From JASGCL01 sp965262775 (GTDB lineage Bacteria > Pseudomonadota > Alphaproteobacteria > JASGCL01), in contig CBDHFT010000001.1 in the NCBI GenBank assembly GCA_965262775.1, forward strand, positions 434,001-498,000: 64,000 nt of DNA, written 5' to 3'. The notes under the pieces are model-generated. The model worked only from the letters and a program-made list of their open reading frames with translations, made no database searches and was not told the DNA's origin. Positions 16,339 to 24,958 of the stretch are shown here, in pieces (position 1 is the stretch's first letter; the number at the start of each line of letters is the position of its first letter). The position numbers and the translations under genes were made by a program.

Positions 16339-16363
16339 TAAATCTATGGTTTATTTCTATAGC

Positions 16364-16711
16364 ATGGCGGATTATAAAATTCATTTGAAAAACATACGGC
16401 TGATGATGTCGTTGGGTATTAATCCCGAAGAAAAAACGCGCCCGCAAGCGGTGCTGATAGATGTTGTGTTGCATTGCGACCGACCGCGCCAATTTGTTAT
16501 TGACCAAGTGGTGGATTATGATTCCTTGTTGCGCGATATTACAAATTGTTGCGGGGCGCGGCATTATGATTTGGTGGAAGAATTGGCGGATGTCATCGCC
16601 AACCATTGTCTAAGCCTGCACGGTGTTCAATCGGTCAAAATAAATATTACCAAGCCCGAAGCCTTGCAAGGCAAAGCCATGCCCATGATAACTTGGAAAA
16701 AATCGATATAA
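16364..16711 (+). CDS. folB: Dihydroneopterin aldolase
   Basis: Converts 7,8-dihydroneopterin to 6-hydroxymethyl-7,8-dihydropterin, the substrate of the HPPK half of the divergent folP-folK gene. 115 residues starting at ATG 16364 (MADYKIHLKN). The family glutamate is in LGINPEEKTRPQ, then VDYDSLLRDI, and the C-terminal VKINITKPEAL. An in-frame ATG at 16346 would add 6 residues. The open frame extends far upstream, but that part is antisense to folP and is not coding. Divergent promoters must lie in the short gap or inside the 5' ends. Confidence 0.9.
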   Translation: MADYKIHLKNIRLMMSLGINPEEKTRPQAVLIDVVLHCDRPRQFVIDQVVDYDSLLRDITNCCGARHYDLVEELADVIANHCLSLHGVQSVKINITKPEALQGKAMPMITWKKSI

Positions 16712-16772
16712 TTGATGGGTTTGGCGCGGCATGCAGGGGATTGCCCCGCGCCAGGCAAATCATGGGCGCGGC

Positions 16773-17414
16773 TTAAGAAAGTTTTTTGACAAAATCTATC
16801 AAGCCTATTTGGCGGTCTAATTTTTGGCGTTCGGCATGCAAGATGGATTGCACTTGATGGATAGAATTTTCTAAATTATCGTTGATGATGCAATATTCAT
16901 ATTCTTGAAAATGCGCCATTTCTGCCGCGGAATCCTTCATGCGGCGTTGCACCACGGCTTCATCATCCTGGGCGCGTTTTTTTAATCGCGACAACAATTC
17001 TTGGCGTGACGGCGGCAAGATAAATATCCTCACGACATCCTTGGTCATTTTTTCGTGCAATTGTTGGGTACCCTGCCAATCGATGTCGAATAACAAATCA
17101 CGCCCATTTTCCAATTCTTGCTCGACCACTTTTTTGGGGGTGCCATAATAATTATCAAATACTTTGGCCCATTCTAACAATTCACCCTTGTCGCGCATCG
17201 CGACAAAATCGGCTTCGTTGATGAAGCGGTAATCAACGCCATCAACCTCACCCGCGCGCGGTTTGCGGGTGGTGACCGAAACCGACAAGGTTAAATTTTT
17301 TTCGCGCCCAATCAACGCACGGGTGATGGATGTTTTGCCCGCGCCCGACGGCGACGACAACACCAATAACAAACCACGGTATTTTATAAAATCTTGGGGC
17401 AATCTTGCGGACAT
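16773..17414 (-). CDS. gmk: Guanylate kinase
   Basis: Phosphorylates GMP to GDP with ATP. 213 residues with the P-loop SSPSGAGKTSI near residue 22, then SVSVTTRKPRAGEVDGVDYRF (GMP-binding region) and LLFDIDWQGTQQL. The start ATG at 17414 (MSARLPQDF) is chosen because the upstream open frame overlaps mltG and has no similarity. It follows mltG by 25 bases in the acpP-fabF-mltG-gmk order common in alphaproteobacteria. Confidence 0.95.
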   Translation of the reverse strand: MSARLPQDFIKYRGLLLVLSSPSGAGKTSITRALIGREKNLTLSVSVTTRKPRAGEVDGVDYRFINEADFVAMRDKGELLEWAKVFDNYYGTPKKVVEQELENGRDLLFDIDWQGTQQLHEKMTKDVVRIFILPPSRQELLSRLKKRAQDDEAVVQRRMKDSAAEMAHFQEYEYCIINDNLENSIHQVQSILHAERQKLDRQIGLIDFVKKLS

Positions 17415-17439
17415 TATCAATTCTTTCGCGACATAACAA

Positions 17440-18408
17440 TTAGGGTTTACCAATAATATATTTATTAATATTTTTTTGATGGTCAGAAAAACTGGTGGCA
17501 AAATCATGTCCGCCCTTGCCGTTGGCAACAAAATACAAATAGCTGTTGCGTTCGGGTTTGGCAATGGCGCGTAAGGTTTCTTTGCTGGGGCAGGCAATGG
17601 GCGTAATGGGCAAACCGTAATTGGTGTAGGTATTCCACGGGCTTTTTTTCTTCAGGTCTTTGATATAAAGTTTGCGATTCAATTCGCCCAAACCATTGCT
17701 TAAACCATAAATCACCGTGGGGTCGGTTTCTAACCTCATGCCTTTTTTTAAACGGTTGATAAAAACGCCAGCCACCCGCGCTTTTTCGCTTTTGATGGCT
17801 GTTTCGCGTTCGACCAAACTGGCAAGTATCAGGAACTCTTTTTGATTTTTGATGTAGAGACTGATGCTAGAATCCCGCAACGCCCAATTATTTTCCAATT
17901 CATCGTTCATCGCCCTGGCCATTTTATCAATCAGGTCTTGTTTTTTTGTGCCGCGGCGATAGGCATAACTATTGGGTAGGAGGCTCCCCTCGACTGGCAA
18001 CTTGGCTATATTGCCAGTTAAATGGCGGGTGCGCTGCATTTCTTGCACAACTTTTTTGACCGTCCAACCTTCTATCAACACAAATACTTCTTCGATGGTG
18101 CGCCCCGCAACGATATTATCAAGCACCCGATAGGCCGAAACCTGACCATAAAATCGGTAGTCGCCCGTTTTCAGAAGATTCTGGTCGCCCTGCATATAAG
18201 CCAGGATTTTAAACCCCAGTTTCGCCCTGATGACGTCATTGTCTTTTAAAATAGTCGCAACATTATCAAGCGTCGCGCCGTCGGGGATAGAAATTTCTTT
18301 ATCCACCTTCACATTGCCAAAAAAATAGCATAGCAAAAAAACCAGCAGCGCGATGCTGGTTTGCAAAACAACCAACTTCCTAGAAAATAATGAAATTTTT
18401 TGCTTCAT
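17440..18408 (-). CDS. mltG: Endolytic murein transglycosylase MltG
   Basis: Inner-membrane lytic transglycosylase (YceG-like) thought to end glycan strand growth. 322 residues from ATG 18408 (MKQKISLFSRK), with one N-terminal membrane helix at about 13-31 and a LysM-like region (IPDGATLDNVATIL). The YceG catalytic domain has the active glutamate in ASLVERETAI near residue 216 and the family segment LETDPTVIYGL. A TTG at 18414 is an alternative start. It lies between fabF and gmk on one strand. Confidence 0.93.
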   Translation of the reverse strand: MKQKISLFSRKLVVLQTSIALLVFLLCYFFGNVKVDKEISIPDGATLDNVATILKDNDVIRAKLGFKILAYMQGDQNLLKTGDYRFYGQVSAYRVLDNIVAGRTIEEVFVLIEGWTVKKVVQEMQRTRHLTGNIAKLPVEGSLLPNSYAYRRGTKKQDLIDKMARAMNDELENNWALRDSSISLYIKNQKEFLILASLVERETAIKSEKARVAGVFINRLKKGMRLETDPTVIYGLSNGLGELNRKLYIKDLKKKSPWNTYTNYGLPITPIACPSKETLRAIAKPERNSYLYFVANGKGGHDFATSFSDHQKNINKYIIGKP

Positions 18409-18461
18409 TGCCAAGCCATAGCAAGGATTCTTAACCTAAGCAATTTTTGCTTAATCTGTTA

Positions 18462-19724
18462 TTATACCCGCCCAAATATGACCGAGGCATTGGTGCCGCC
18501 AAAACCAAAGCTGTTAGACATGGCAAAATTGACTTTTCTGTCTTGGGCAACCTTGGCAACCAAATTTAAATCACAACCTTCGGATGGATTATCCAAATTG
18601 ATGGTGGGTGGTAATTTGCTGGTTTCGATAGCTTTCAAAGTGAAGATAGCCTCAATCGCGCCCGCCCCGCCCAACAAATGCCCCGTCGCCGATTTGGTCG
18701 AAGACATGGCCAATTTGTAGGCATGGTCAGCAAATAATGACTTAACCGCCTTAAGCTCAATTTCATCGCCCAAGGGGGTCGAAGTGCCATGGGCGTTGAT
18801 ATAATCAATTTTTTCTTTGGCAAGGTTACCCATGCTGAGGGCTTGGCGCATGGCGCGGAAACCACCATTGCCATCGGGCGGCGGCGCGGTTAAATGGTGG
18901 GCGTCGCCCGACAAACCATAAGAAACCACTTCGCCATAAATCTTGGCACCGCGTTTTTTGGCATGTTCATATTCTTCTAACACCATCATACCCGAACCTT
19001 CACCCATGACAAAACCATCCCTGTCTTTATCCCACGGGCGCGATGCTTTTTCTGGTGTGTCGTTATATTTGGTGGAAAGGGCGCGCGCCGAACAAAACCC
19101 CGCAATACCGATAGGGCAGATGGCGGCCTCCGCCCCGCCCGCCAACATAATATCGGCATAACCGTCGCGAATAAACCTCATCGAATCGCCAATGGCGTGG
19201 GTGCTGCTGGCGCAGGCGGTGGCGACCGCATGGTTAGGCCCCTGCCAACCATATTTTATCGAAATAAAACCAGCCACCAAATTAACCAAATTGGCGGGAA
19301 TAAAAAATGGGCTTAAACGCCGTGGACCTTTTTCTTTTACTTCTATCGAACCGCTTTCTATGCCAGGCAAACCGCCGATGCCCGAACCAATCATCACCCC
19401 CGCCCGTTCGCGGGTGGCGGCGGGTAAATCGAGCAAGCCAGCATCCTCCACCGCCATGCTGGCGGCGGCAAACCCATATTGGATAAAGGGGTCCATTTTT
19501 TTCTGTTCTTTGAATTCTATCCATTCGTTGGGGTCAAATTTGTTGTCGGCCTTGCCGCCGCGGGGAACCTCCCCCGCGATACGCGACGCCATGGATGAAG
19601 CGTCAAAACGGGTGATTTTGCCAATGCCCGATACGCCCTTTAATAATTTTTCCCATACATGGTCAACGCCCACCCCAAGTGGACTGACTATTCCCATACC
19701 TGTTACCACGACGCGTCTTGACAT
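18462..19724 (-). CDS. fabF: 3-oxoacyl-ACP synthase II
   Basis: Condensing enzyme of fatty acid elongation. 420 residues. The catalytic Cys is in VATACASSTHAIG near residue 167, the catalytic histidines in INAHGTSTPLGD near 309 and SATGHLLGGAGAIEA near 345, and the C-terminal glycine-rich NSFGFGGTNAS. Length is typical. acpP lies 182 bases upstream with a terminator hairpin between, so fabF probably also has its own promoter. Confidence 0.96.
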   Translation of the reverse strand: MSRRVVVTGMGIVSPLGVGVDHVWEKLLKGVSGIGKITRFDASSMASRIAGEVPRGGKADNKFDPNEWIEFKEQKKMDPFIQYGFAAASMAVEDAGLLDLPAATRERAGVMIGSGIGGLPGIESGSIEVKEKGPRRLSPFFIPANLVNLVAGFISIKYGWQGPNHAVATACASSTHAIGDSMRFIRDGYADIMLAGGAEAAICPIGIAGFCSARALSTKYNDTPEKASRPWDKDRDGFVMGEGSGMMVLEEYEHAKKRGAKIYGEVVSYGLSGDAHHLTAPPPDGNGGFRAMRQALSMGNLAKEKIDYINAHGTSTPLGDEIELKAVKSLFADHAYKLAMSSTKSATGHLLGGAGAIEAIFTLKAIETSKLPPTINLDNPSEGCDLNLVAKVAQDRKVNFAMSNSFGFGGTNASVIFGRV

Positions 19725-19848
19725 AATATTCTCTCAATCAATCATTCATTACTGGATGGTTATATTGTTGTTTTTAAATTTTTCAAACTATAATCTAAAC
19801 CATGGCGAAAATCAATATAGCGGGGCAATGCCCCTGATATAAAAAAAA

Positions 19849-19886
19849 AACAACAACGGCACAAAATGCCGTTATTGTTTTTTTTT
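19849..19886. terminator. Bidirectional intrinsic terminator between acpP and fabF
   Basis: Inverted repeat with arms AACAACAACGGCA (19849-19861) and TGCCGTTATTGTT (19867-19879), a 5-base loop, and runs of T on both sides (T-run on plus after 19877, A-run before 19850). It would end acpP transcripts on the minus strand 20 bases after the stop. A smaller GGGGC-AAT-GCCCC hairpin lies just beyond at 19821-19835. Confidence 0.75.
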
Positions 19887-19906
19887 GAAAAAAATGAATA
19901 GCAGAA

Positions 19907-20143
19907 CTATTTAGCTTTTTCAGACAGCAACGTAATTGCATCGCCAACCGTGGCAATTTTTTGCGCGGCTTCGTCAGGAATTTCGCAATTAAATTCTTCT
20001 TCAAAAGCGAAAACCAACTCAACAGTGTCAAGCGAATCGGCACCCAAATCGTCAATAAAGCGCGCGGTGGGAATCACCTTCGCTTCTTCGACGCCCAAAT
20101 GATCGATAATAACTTTCTTAACACGACTTTCAATGTCACTCAT
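19907..20143 (-). CDS. acpP: Acyl carrier protein
   Basis: Carrier of fatty acyl intermediates. 78 acidic residues, with the phosphopantetheine attachment serine in DDLGADSLDTVELVF near residue 36. Length and the MSDIESRVKK start are typical. It is followed by a strong terminator and then fabF. The upstream 266 bases (20144-20409) hold an AT-rich stretch likely to carry its promoter, but no convincing -35/-10 pair could be fixed. Confidence 0.96.
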   Translation of the reverse strand: MSDIESRVKKVIIDHLGVEEAKVIPTARFIDDLGADSLDTVELVFAFEEEFNCEIPDEAAQKIATVGDAITLLSEKAK

Positions 20144-20409
20144 GATACGATACCTCTTGTGAAATAATAGTAATATGTTGGTTTGGCATGATAATAATTA
20201 TATTATAATAATTTATGTCATAACGACTATCAGTGGCCATTCTAAAAAAGCAACCAGCGATAGATTAGACCGCTTGTGGTGATTTTTCATAGAACACCTA
20301 TTTAATACCCACCTTTAGGGCAAAAAGCAAGAAAAAAAACCTTATGAATATTTGACGGTAATAAAAAAATATAATAAAAAAAATTTTTTCTATATTTTAA
20401 TATTTTTTA

Positions 20410-21516
20410 TTAAGCGGGCAACCGACCATAAAGGCGCAGGCGCGACACCCCACCGTCGGGGAATATTTTTAACCTGATGTGCGAGACGACATCAATATTT
20501 TTTATATTTTTTTTATCGAACATATGAATATGGTCGGCCTGTAATTTTTGCGGTGGCAACAGCAATTGCCAATCCAGCTTATCGTTTTTTAATAATTCTT
20601 CGTCGCTTATGTTATTATTTAACCTGACGCCTTCCAATGTGCAACTGTCGGGGTAATTGCCTTTGTAATGGGCGGTATCAACCATTACTTTTTCAATAAT
20701 CCCTTCATGCGCCAGGGCCAATATTAACCAATCGTGGTTGGGTAAATTGCGTTGGCGACGCGTTTCCCACCCGTCACCCATGTTGATGGCGCGCCGTTCC
20801 GCCAACAATGACGAAACATTGCCGTAATGGGCGTCGTTATAACCCACCACGCGGCCGCCATATTTTAATGCCGAAAGTTCAATATCGTGATGCCCCTTTT
20901 TTGCTTCCCAGTCGCATTTTGGTTCGCCATAAACGCGAAACCGCGCCACACCCCCGTCGGGGAAGATAGACAGGCGCAAAATATTAAATTCATGCGGGTT
21001 ATTGATGGTAAAGAAATGATAAGAATCCCCCTGCAAACTAACCTTCGCCAGCAAGGGTTGCCATTTGATATTGTCCAGAATTTTTTGGCAATCTTTTTTA
21101 TTGGCTAATTTTTTGTCGTCGACAATGGCGGCCTCCACCATGGCTTCGGGTGGGAAATTGCCAGTAAAAAAATGGGTATGGATTCCCAAACCGTGAATAA
21201 CCCCGCGCGCCCCCAAGCGCACAATCGCGTGGTCGTGCCCGCCGTGGCGGCGGCGGCGGGTTTCCCACCCGTCCATCCATTTTCCATGGTCGTCATATTT
21301 ATCGGGGAAAAATAATGGTTCGTGGTCTTGAATCATGCGGTCGCCGTTGGCAAAAAATTCGTCGCTGACCGCCATGACCGCGGCCCCCATGACGGGGCTG
21401 GCCAAATTGTGATGGCGCGTGGTGAATGACGGCGGGTTTTTGGCGGGCGCCGGGGTTAGGGCGGGGCGTTGTGGCGCGGTTGATAATTCGGGTTGGTTAT
21501 TTTTTTTATTGGTCAT
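20410..21516 (-). CDS. alc: Allantoicase
   Basis: Hydrolyses allantoate to ureidoglycolate and urea in purine breakdown. 368 residues made of two similar halves, as in the family: each half has a GWETRRRR or GWETRRQR segment (near residues 83 and 253) and a FPDGGVARFRVYG or FPDGGVSRLRLYG segment (near 190 and 350). The first 30 residues are a Pro/Asn-rich leader of doubtful use. It stands alone. Allantoinase and ureidoglycolate lyase are not in the window, but a racemase of the hydantoin/allantoin type is at 32.1 kb. Confidence 0.93.
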   Translation of the reverse strand: MTNKKNNQPELSTAPQRPALTPAPAKNPPSFTTRHHNLASPVMGAAVMAVSDEFFANGDRMIQDHEPLFFPDKYDDHGKWMDGWETRRRRHGGHDHAIVRLGARGVIHGLGIHTHFFTGNFPPEAMVEAAIVDDKKLANKKDCQKILDNIKWQPLLAKVSLQGDSYHFFTINNPHEFNILRLSIFPDGGVARFRVYGEPKCDWEAKKGHHDIELSALKYGGRVVGYNDAHYGNVSSLLAERRAINMGDGWETRRQRNLPNHDWLILALAHEGIIEKVMVDTAHYKGNYPDSCTLEGVRLNNNISDEELLKNDKLDWQLLLPPQKLQADHIHMFDKKNIKNIDVVSHIRLKIFPDGGVSRLRLYGRLPA

Positions 21517-21678
21517 GGGTAGTAATTATTGCCAGTCTTATCGCTGGTTCTGTTAATATTGGCAGTTTGTAATATATTTATTTCATTCCCCTAACAAAAA
21601 TTTACCTTGAAAGCAATCACCAGAAAAACTATAAATCAAACCATAGATGTAACCTTAAGCTTAAAACAAGCAGAAACC

Positions 21679-21800
21679 ATGAGTAACAAATTAGCCGAAA
21701 TTTTTGCCAGCAAAGAAAAGCAGGTAGCCAGCGCGATGCAACAAACCCCCATCGCCACCATGATGGATCTCGCCCATGCCCGCCCGCGTGCCGACGGCAC
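21679..21800 (+). pseudogene. trpC: 5' part of trpC in a different frame
   Basis: ATG 21679 opens MSNKLAEIFASKEKQVASAM and continues to DLAHARPR, which matches the helical N-terminus of indole-3-glycerol phosphate synthase (pattern L-x-E-I-x-x-x-K followed by a proline and an Ala/Leu helix). The rest of TrpC is in the next frame from about 21776-21850. One base too many in this GC-rich interval would explain the split. The end given is approximate. Confidence 0.6.
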
Positions 21801-22573
21801 GGCGCATGTTGATGCCAACCGCCACGAATGGCAATGCCATGGCGTACGGGGCGCGAAAAATCGGTCGTCCATTTCATTCTTTGCACCATGCGTTGCGCGA
21901 CGCCGCGGCGGCGCAAACCATGCCGTTGATAGCCGAATTAAAAAAATCATCGCCATCGCGCGGGGTGATAAGGCAGGATTTTTCGGTGATTAATTTGGCG
22001 CAAGATTATTTGTCGGCGGGGGCAACCGCCCTGAGTATTTTAACCGAAACCGAACAATTCCACGGGTCGATGCAATATTTGAAAGATGTTGCCAGCATGA
22101 CCCGAAAACCCATTTTACAAAAAGATTTCATATTTTGCGATTATCAAATTTACCAGGCGGCGGCCCATGGCGCCGATGCTATTTTGCTTATCCTGTCTCA
22201 CCTTGACGATAAAACCGCGCGCCAGTTAGAAAAAACCGCCCTGACCCTAGGGTTAGATGTTTTGTTGGAAACCCATTCGCCCGATGAAATTGCCCGCGCC
22301 AACGACATGGCATCAAGATTGGTCGGGGTGAATAATCGCAATTTAAAAGATTTGACGGTATCGCTAAACGATGGCGAAAAAATGTTGGCGATGATAGGCA
22401 AAGAAAAATTGCCGATAGCCGAAAGTGGTTTGTCATCGCCCGCCGATATAAAAAAAATGTGGGCGGCGGGGGCACGCGGTTTTTTAATCGGCGAGTATTT
22501 TATGAAGCAACCCGATGTGTTTGTTGCCTGCCACGCCATGATTCATTCGTCGAACCCATTGTTATTTACATAA
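21776..22573 (+). CDS. trpC: Indole-3-glycerol phosphate synthase (5' end frameshifted)
   Basis: Tryptophan pathway enzyme closing the indole ring from CdRP. From HALRDAAA on, the TIM-barrel signature is intact: PLIAELKKSSPSRG (catalytic Lys), ILTETEQFHGS, RKPILQKDFI, LLETHSPDE, VGVNNRNLKDL and IAESGLSSPADI. The first 30 residues of this frame (MPARVPTARRM...) do not look like TrpC, while the frame starting at 21679 does, so a frameshift lies between about 21776 and 21850. moaC follows after 33 bases, the usual alphaproteobacterial neighbour. trpE is 35 kb away. Confidence 0.9.
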   Translation: MPARVPTARRMLMPTATNGNAMAYGARKIGRPFHSLHHALRDAAAAQTMPLIAELKKSSPSRGVIRQDFSVINLAQDYLSAGATALSILTETEQFHGSMQYLKDVASMTRKPILQKDFIFCDYQIYQAAAHGADAILLILSHLDDKTARQLEKTALTLGLDVLLETHSPDEIARANDMASRLVGVNNRNLKDLTVSLNDGEKMLAMIGKEKLPIAESGLSSPADIKKMWAAGARGFLIGEYFMKQPDVFVACHAMIHSSNPLLFT

Positions 22574-22606
22574 AACCACCCAGCAAAAAATCACACGCCA
22601 AAAATC

Positions 22607-23185
22607 ATGACCGACAAAAAAACACCCGCCGAAGCATCGCCGCCATCATCGCCGCCATCGCCCAAGTTGTCGCATGTAACGCCAAGCGGGAAGGCGGCGA
22701 TGGTTGATGTATCGCAAAAACCCGAAACCGCCCGCATGGCACGCGCCATGGCACGGGTGGTGATGAAACCCGAAACCATTATCGCCATCAAAAACAATAA
22801 TATAAAAAAGGGCGATGTTTTAACCGTCGCCAAATTGGCGGGCATCAACGGTGCCAAAAAAACATCCGACCTTATTCCGCTGTGTCATCCTTTGGCTTTA
22901 TCCTATATCGATGTTGATGCAGTCATTGACGGCGACCAAGCGGTGGTGATTACCGCCATAACCAAAACATTTGGCCGCACGGGGGTAGAGATGGAGGCCA
23001 TGACTGCGGTCGCCACCGCCGCCCTCACCCTTTATGACATGGTAAAAGCCATCGACAAAACCGCCACCATCACCGACATAAAATTGTTGGAAAAATCGGG
23101 CGGCAAGTCGGGGCATTCATGTATATTAGCCCTATCGCTGACGCTACTTGAGGGCAGGCTTTGCCCTAACGCTTCGCTGCCTTAG
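22607..23185 (+). CDS. moaC: Cyclic pyranopterin monophosphate synthase MoaC
   Basis: Second step of molybdenum cofactor synthesis, needed by the formate dehydrogenase at 2.6-5.5 kb. Family marks: MVDVSQKPETAR, KGDVLTVAKLAGI, SDLIPLCHPLAL, the active-site region TGVEMEAMTAV, and KSGGKSGH near the C-terminus. The protein should end soon after that glycine-rich segment. Instead about 20 extra residues (CILALSLTLLEGRLCPNASLP) are encoded by two copies of the palindromic repeat described at 23129. The N-terminus carries a 20-residue Ser/Pro leader. Confidence 0.93.
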   Translation: MTDKKTPAEASPPSSPPSPKLSHVTPSGKAAMVDVSQKPETARMARAMARVVMKPETIIAIKNNNIKKGDVLTVAKLAGINGAKKTSDLIPLCHPLALSYIDVDAVIDGDQAVVITAITKTFGRTGVEMEAMTAVATAALTLYDMVKAIDKTATITDIKLLEKSGGKSGHSCILALSLTLLEGRLCPNASLP

Positions 23186-23290
23186 GGCGCATTATATTAA
23201 GCCCTATCGCTGACGCTACTCGAGGGCGCATTATATTCGCCCTACCGCTTCGCTACTTGAGGGCAATATATTTGCTAGGCTTCGCCTAGA
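23129..23290. repeat. Cluster of palindromic repeats at the moaC 3' end
   Basis: Four copies of a 26-27 base element with ends GCCCTA and AGGGC: 23129-23155, 23163-23188, 23201-23227 and 23239-23264. A hairpin TGCTAGGC-TTC-GCCTAGA follows at 23273-23290. The first copy and most of the second are translated as the moaC C-terminus, and the moaC stop codon lies inside the second. The same element family recurs at 26647, 59062 and, as the CTAGG hairpin, at several other places. Spacers between copies share ATTATATT. Confidence 0.85.
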
Positions 23291-23301
23291 ATCTGACTGG
23301 T

Positions 23302-23865
23302 TTAGGTTTTAGTTTCTTTTTCTTTTTCTTTTTCTTTGATGTCCACTATTGTATCTTTAAATTCTGCCTTTAAATAAGTGAAAATTGTGTTGGGGTGCTG
23401 GTTATTTTGGTCAAAAGATAATTTTTCTTCTTCTGGCATTAGAAATAATTGGACTTTTGATTCATCTTTGCCCCTTAATCCTGCATAGACTACCAAAGTC
23501 AGTTTATGTGTTTTCTTATCTCTTGCAATTTTTAATTTTGCCCAGTAATTAGAGTCATCTAAATTCTTATCTTTTTCAGCATAATAATCTACGCCATCAA
23601 GATTTATTATCTTATATTTTTGATATTCAGCGGGGGCGATATAGTCATTCGCCCTCATTAGCACGATACGCCTACTAAAGTCACTATGCGTTGTAAAATT
23701 GCAATTTCTATTTTCACATTTATAATAATATATATATACCTCGTTGAATTCATCTATAATCTCGTTATTAGGGGTTGGCAATATAGCCCTGCATTTTGGG
23801 CAGAGAATGTTATCATTTTCTATATCAACTAGCATTCTTTCGAATAAAATTAATTCTTTGTTCAT
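23302..23865 (-). CDS. Hypothetical zinc-ribbon protein of a restriction-like cassette
   Basis: A 187-residue AT-rich gene, family not recognised. Two cysteine pairs, ILCPKCRA near residue 21 and KCENRNCNF near residue 50, form a probable zinc ribbon, and the C-terminus is a Lys/Glu run. It starts 6 bases after the stop of the adenine methylase on the same strand, so it belongs to the same operon. A role as a DNA- or RNA-contacting accessory subunit is a guess from context only. Confidence 0.7.
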   Translation of the reverse strand: MNKELILFERMLVDIENDNILCPKCRAILPTPNNEIIDEFNEVYIYYYKCENRNCNFTTHSDFSRRIVLMRANDYIAPAEYQKYKIINLDGVDYYAEKDKNLDDSNYWAKLKIARDKKTHKLTLVVYAGLRGKDESKVQLFLMPEEEKLSFDQNNQHPNTIFTYLKAEFKDTIVDIKEKEKEKETKT

Positions 23866-23871
23866 GATTTT

Positions 23872-24942
23872 TTACTTTCTTTTTTTGATAATAATTCTAG
23901 CATATATACTTGAATATAAATCGCCAGTTTCTATATCTTTAAAAGCTGGGGGTTTATCTGTATCAGGATTATATAATTTATATAAAGTTCCTTTTGCATT
24001 TATTGTAAATTTGCCAGTTGGCTTTCCTGTTGTTTTATCTAAAATTTCCATTTTCTTATTTTTAGTAAAATTAATAGAACCTGTAATACCAAGAGCAATA
24101 ATTTCAAACTGGTCGGGGTTATATTTATCTAAAAAACTTATTGGCACACCCATTGCCCCATCATAATCAGCTGGTATATCAGTTGTCTTATCAATATTTA
24201 TGGCATCATAATTTTCATATTTTGGGTAATCTTTTTTATTATATGCCTTGCCAAGTGGCAAATATTCATGGCGTTTTTTATGGTCAAGATTAGCAAACCA
24301 AATAGCTTGAGCTCTCGCCTTAACCTCGCCATCAATGATTTTATAACCACTGCTTTCTTTTTTATTTGCTATTAATTTTTTTGCAAAATGTTCTGGCACA
24401 TTAAATAATATATCTTTACTCATTGATGTTGCCCCCACCCACAATTTATTATCCTTAATAAGTTGGAAAACTTCTTTATAGGTTATGGCATTCTTATTGC
24501 CAAGAATAATAAATTTCTTTTTATATCCCATCAGCTGGGCAACATATTCTTTGAATAATGAAAATGGTGGGTTGGTGCAAACAATATCAGATTGCTTTAA
24601 TATATCCACACATTCTTGACTGCGAAAATCACCATCGCCATTAAGGTCGGTTCTTTTTGTTTTTTTACCATCATATTCAAGCTTATAGGCTTGGGTATTA
24701 AAATCAAATAATCTGCTTGGTTTGTAATGGGTGCTGATTAATTTTTTTAGCCCTAACAAATGAAAATCGTTGTAAAAATATTTCCAAAAATTTGATTTTT
24801 CGGGGTCATCGCAATTGCAAAAAATTACTTTGCCTGCAAAATATTCTTTGTAATTTTTTAATTCATTTTCAATATCAGGTAATTGCGTATAAAATTCATC
24901 ATTTTTTTCACGCTTTGCTTTATCAAAATTTTCATTCGCCAT
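23872..24942 (-). CDS. EcoRI-type adenine-specific DNA methyltransferase
   Basis: Probable N6-adenine DNA methylase of the EcoRI methylase family. From ATG 24942 (MANENFDKAK), with a GGAG ribosome site in front, it is 356 residues. EFYTQL lies near residue 16, the catalytic motif TNPPFSLF near residues 123-130 and GVPISFLDKY later. The open frame extends 70 codons upstream, but that part overlaps the nuclease gene and is not family-like. It sits 16 bases after the DUF262-HNH gene and 6 before the zinc-ribbon gene. AT content is well above that of moaC and mfd, which suggests transfer. The recognition site is unknown. Confidence 0.85.
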   Translation of the reverse strand: MANENFDKAKREKNDEFYTQLPDIENELKNYKEYFAGKVIFCNCDDPEKSNFWKYFYNDFHLLGLKKLISTHYKPSRLFDFNTQAYKLEYDGKKTKRTDLNGDGDFRSQECVDILKQSDIVCTNPPFSLFKEYVAQLMGYKKKFIILGNKNAITYKEVFQLIKDNKLWVGATSMSKDILFNVPEHFAKKLIANKKESSGYKIIDGEVKARAQAIWFANLDHKKRHEYLPLGKAYNKKDYPKYENYDAINIDKTTDIPADYDGAMGVPISFLDKYNPDQFEIIALGITGSINFTKNKKMEILDKTTGKPTGKFTINAKGTLYKLYNPDTDKPPAFKDIETGDLYSSIYARIIIKKRK

Positions 24943-24958
24943 TTTTTTTTCTCCATAA

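Noticed and set aside
15887..16363. Long N-terminal extension of folB
   Set aside because: The open frame is antisense to folP and shows no similarity to aldolase. The family N-terminus begins at 16364.
17415..17597. N-terminal extension of gmk
   Set aside because: These 61 codons overlap the mltG coding end. Guanylate kinase similarity begins at MSARLPQDF.
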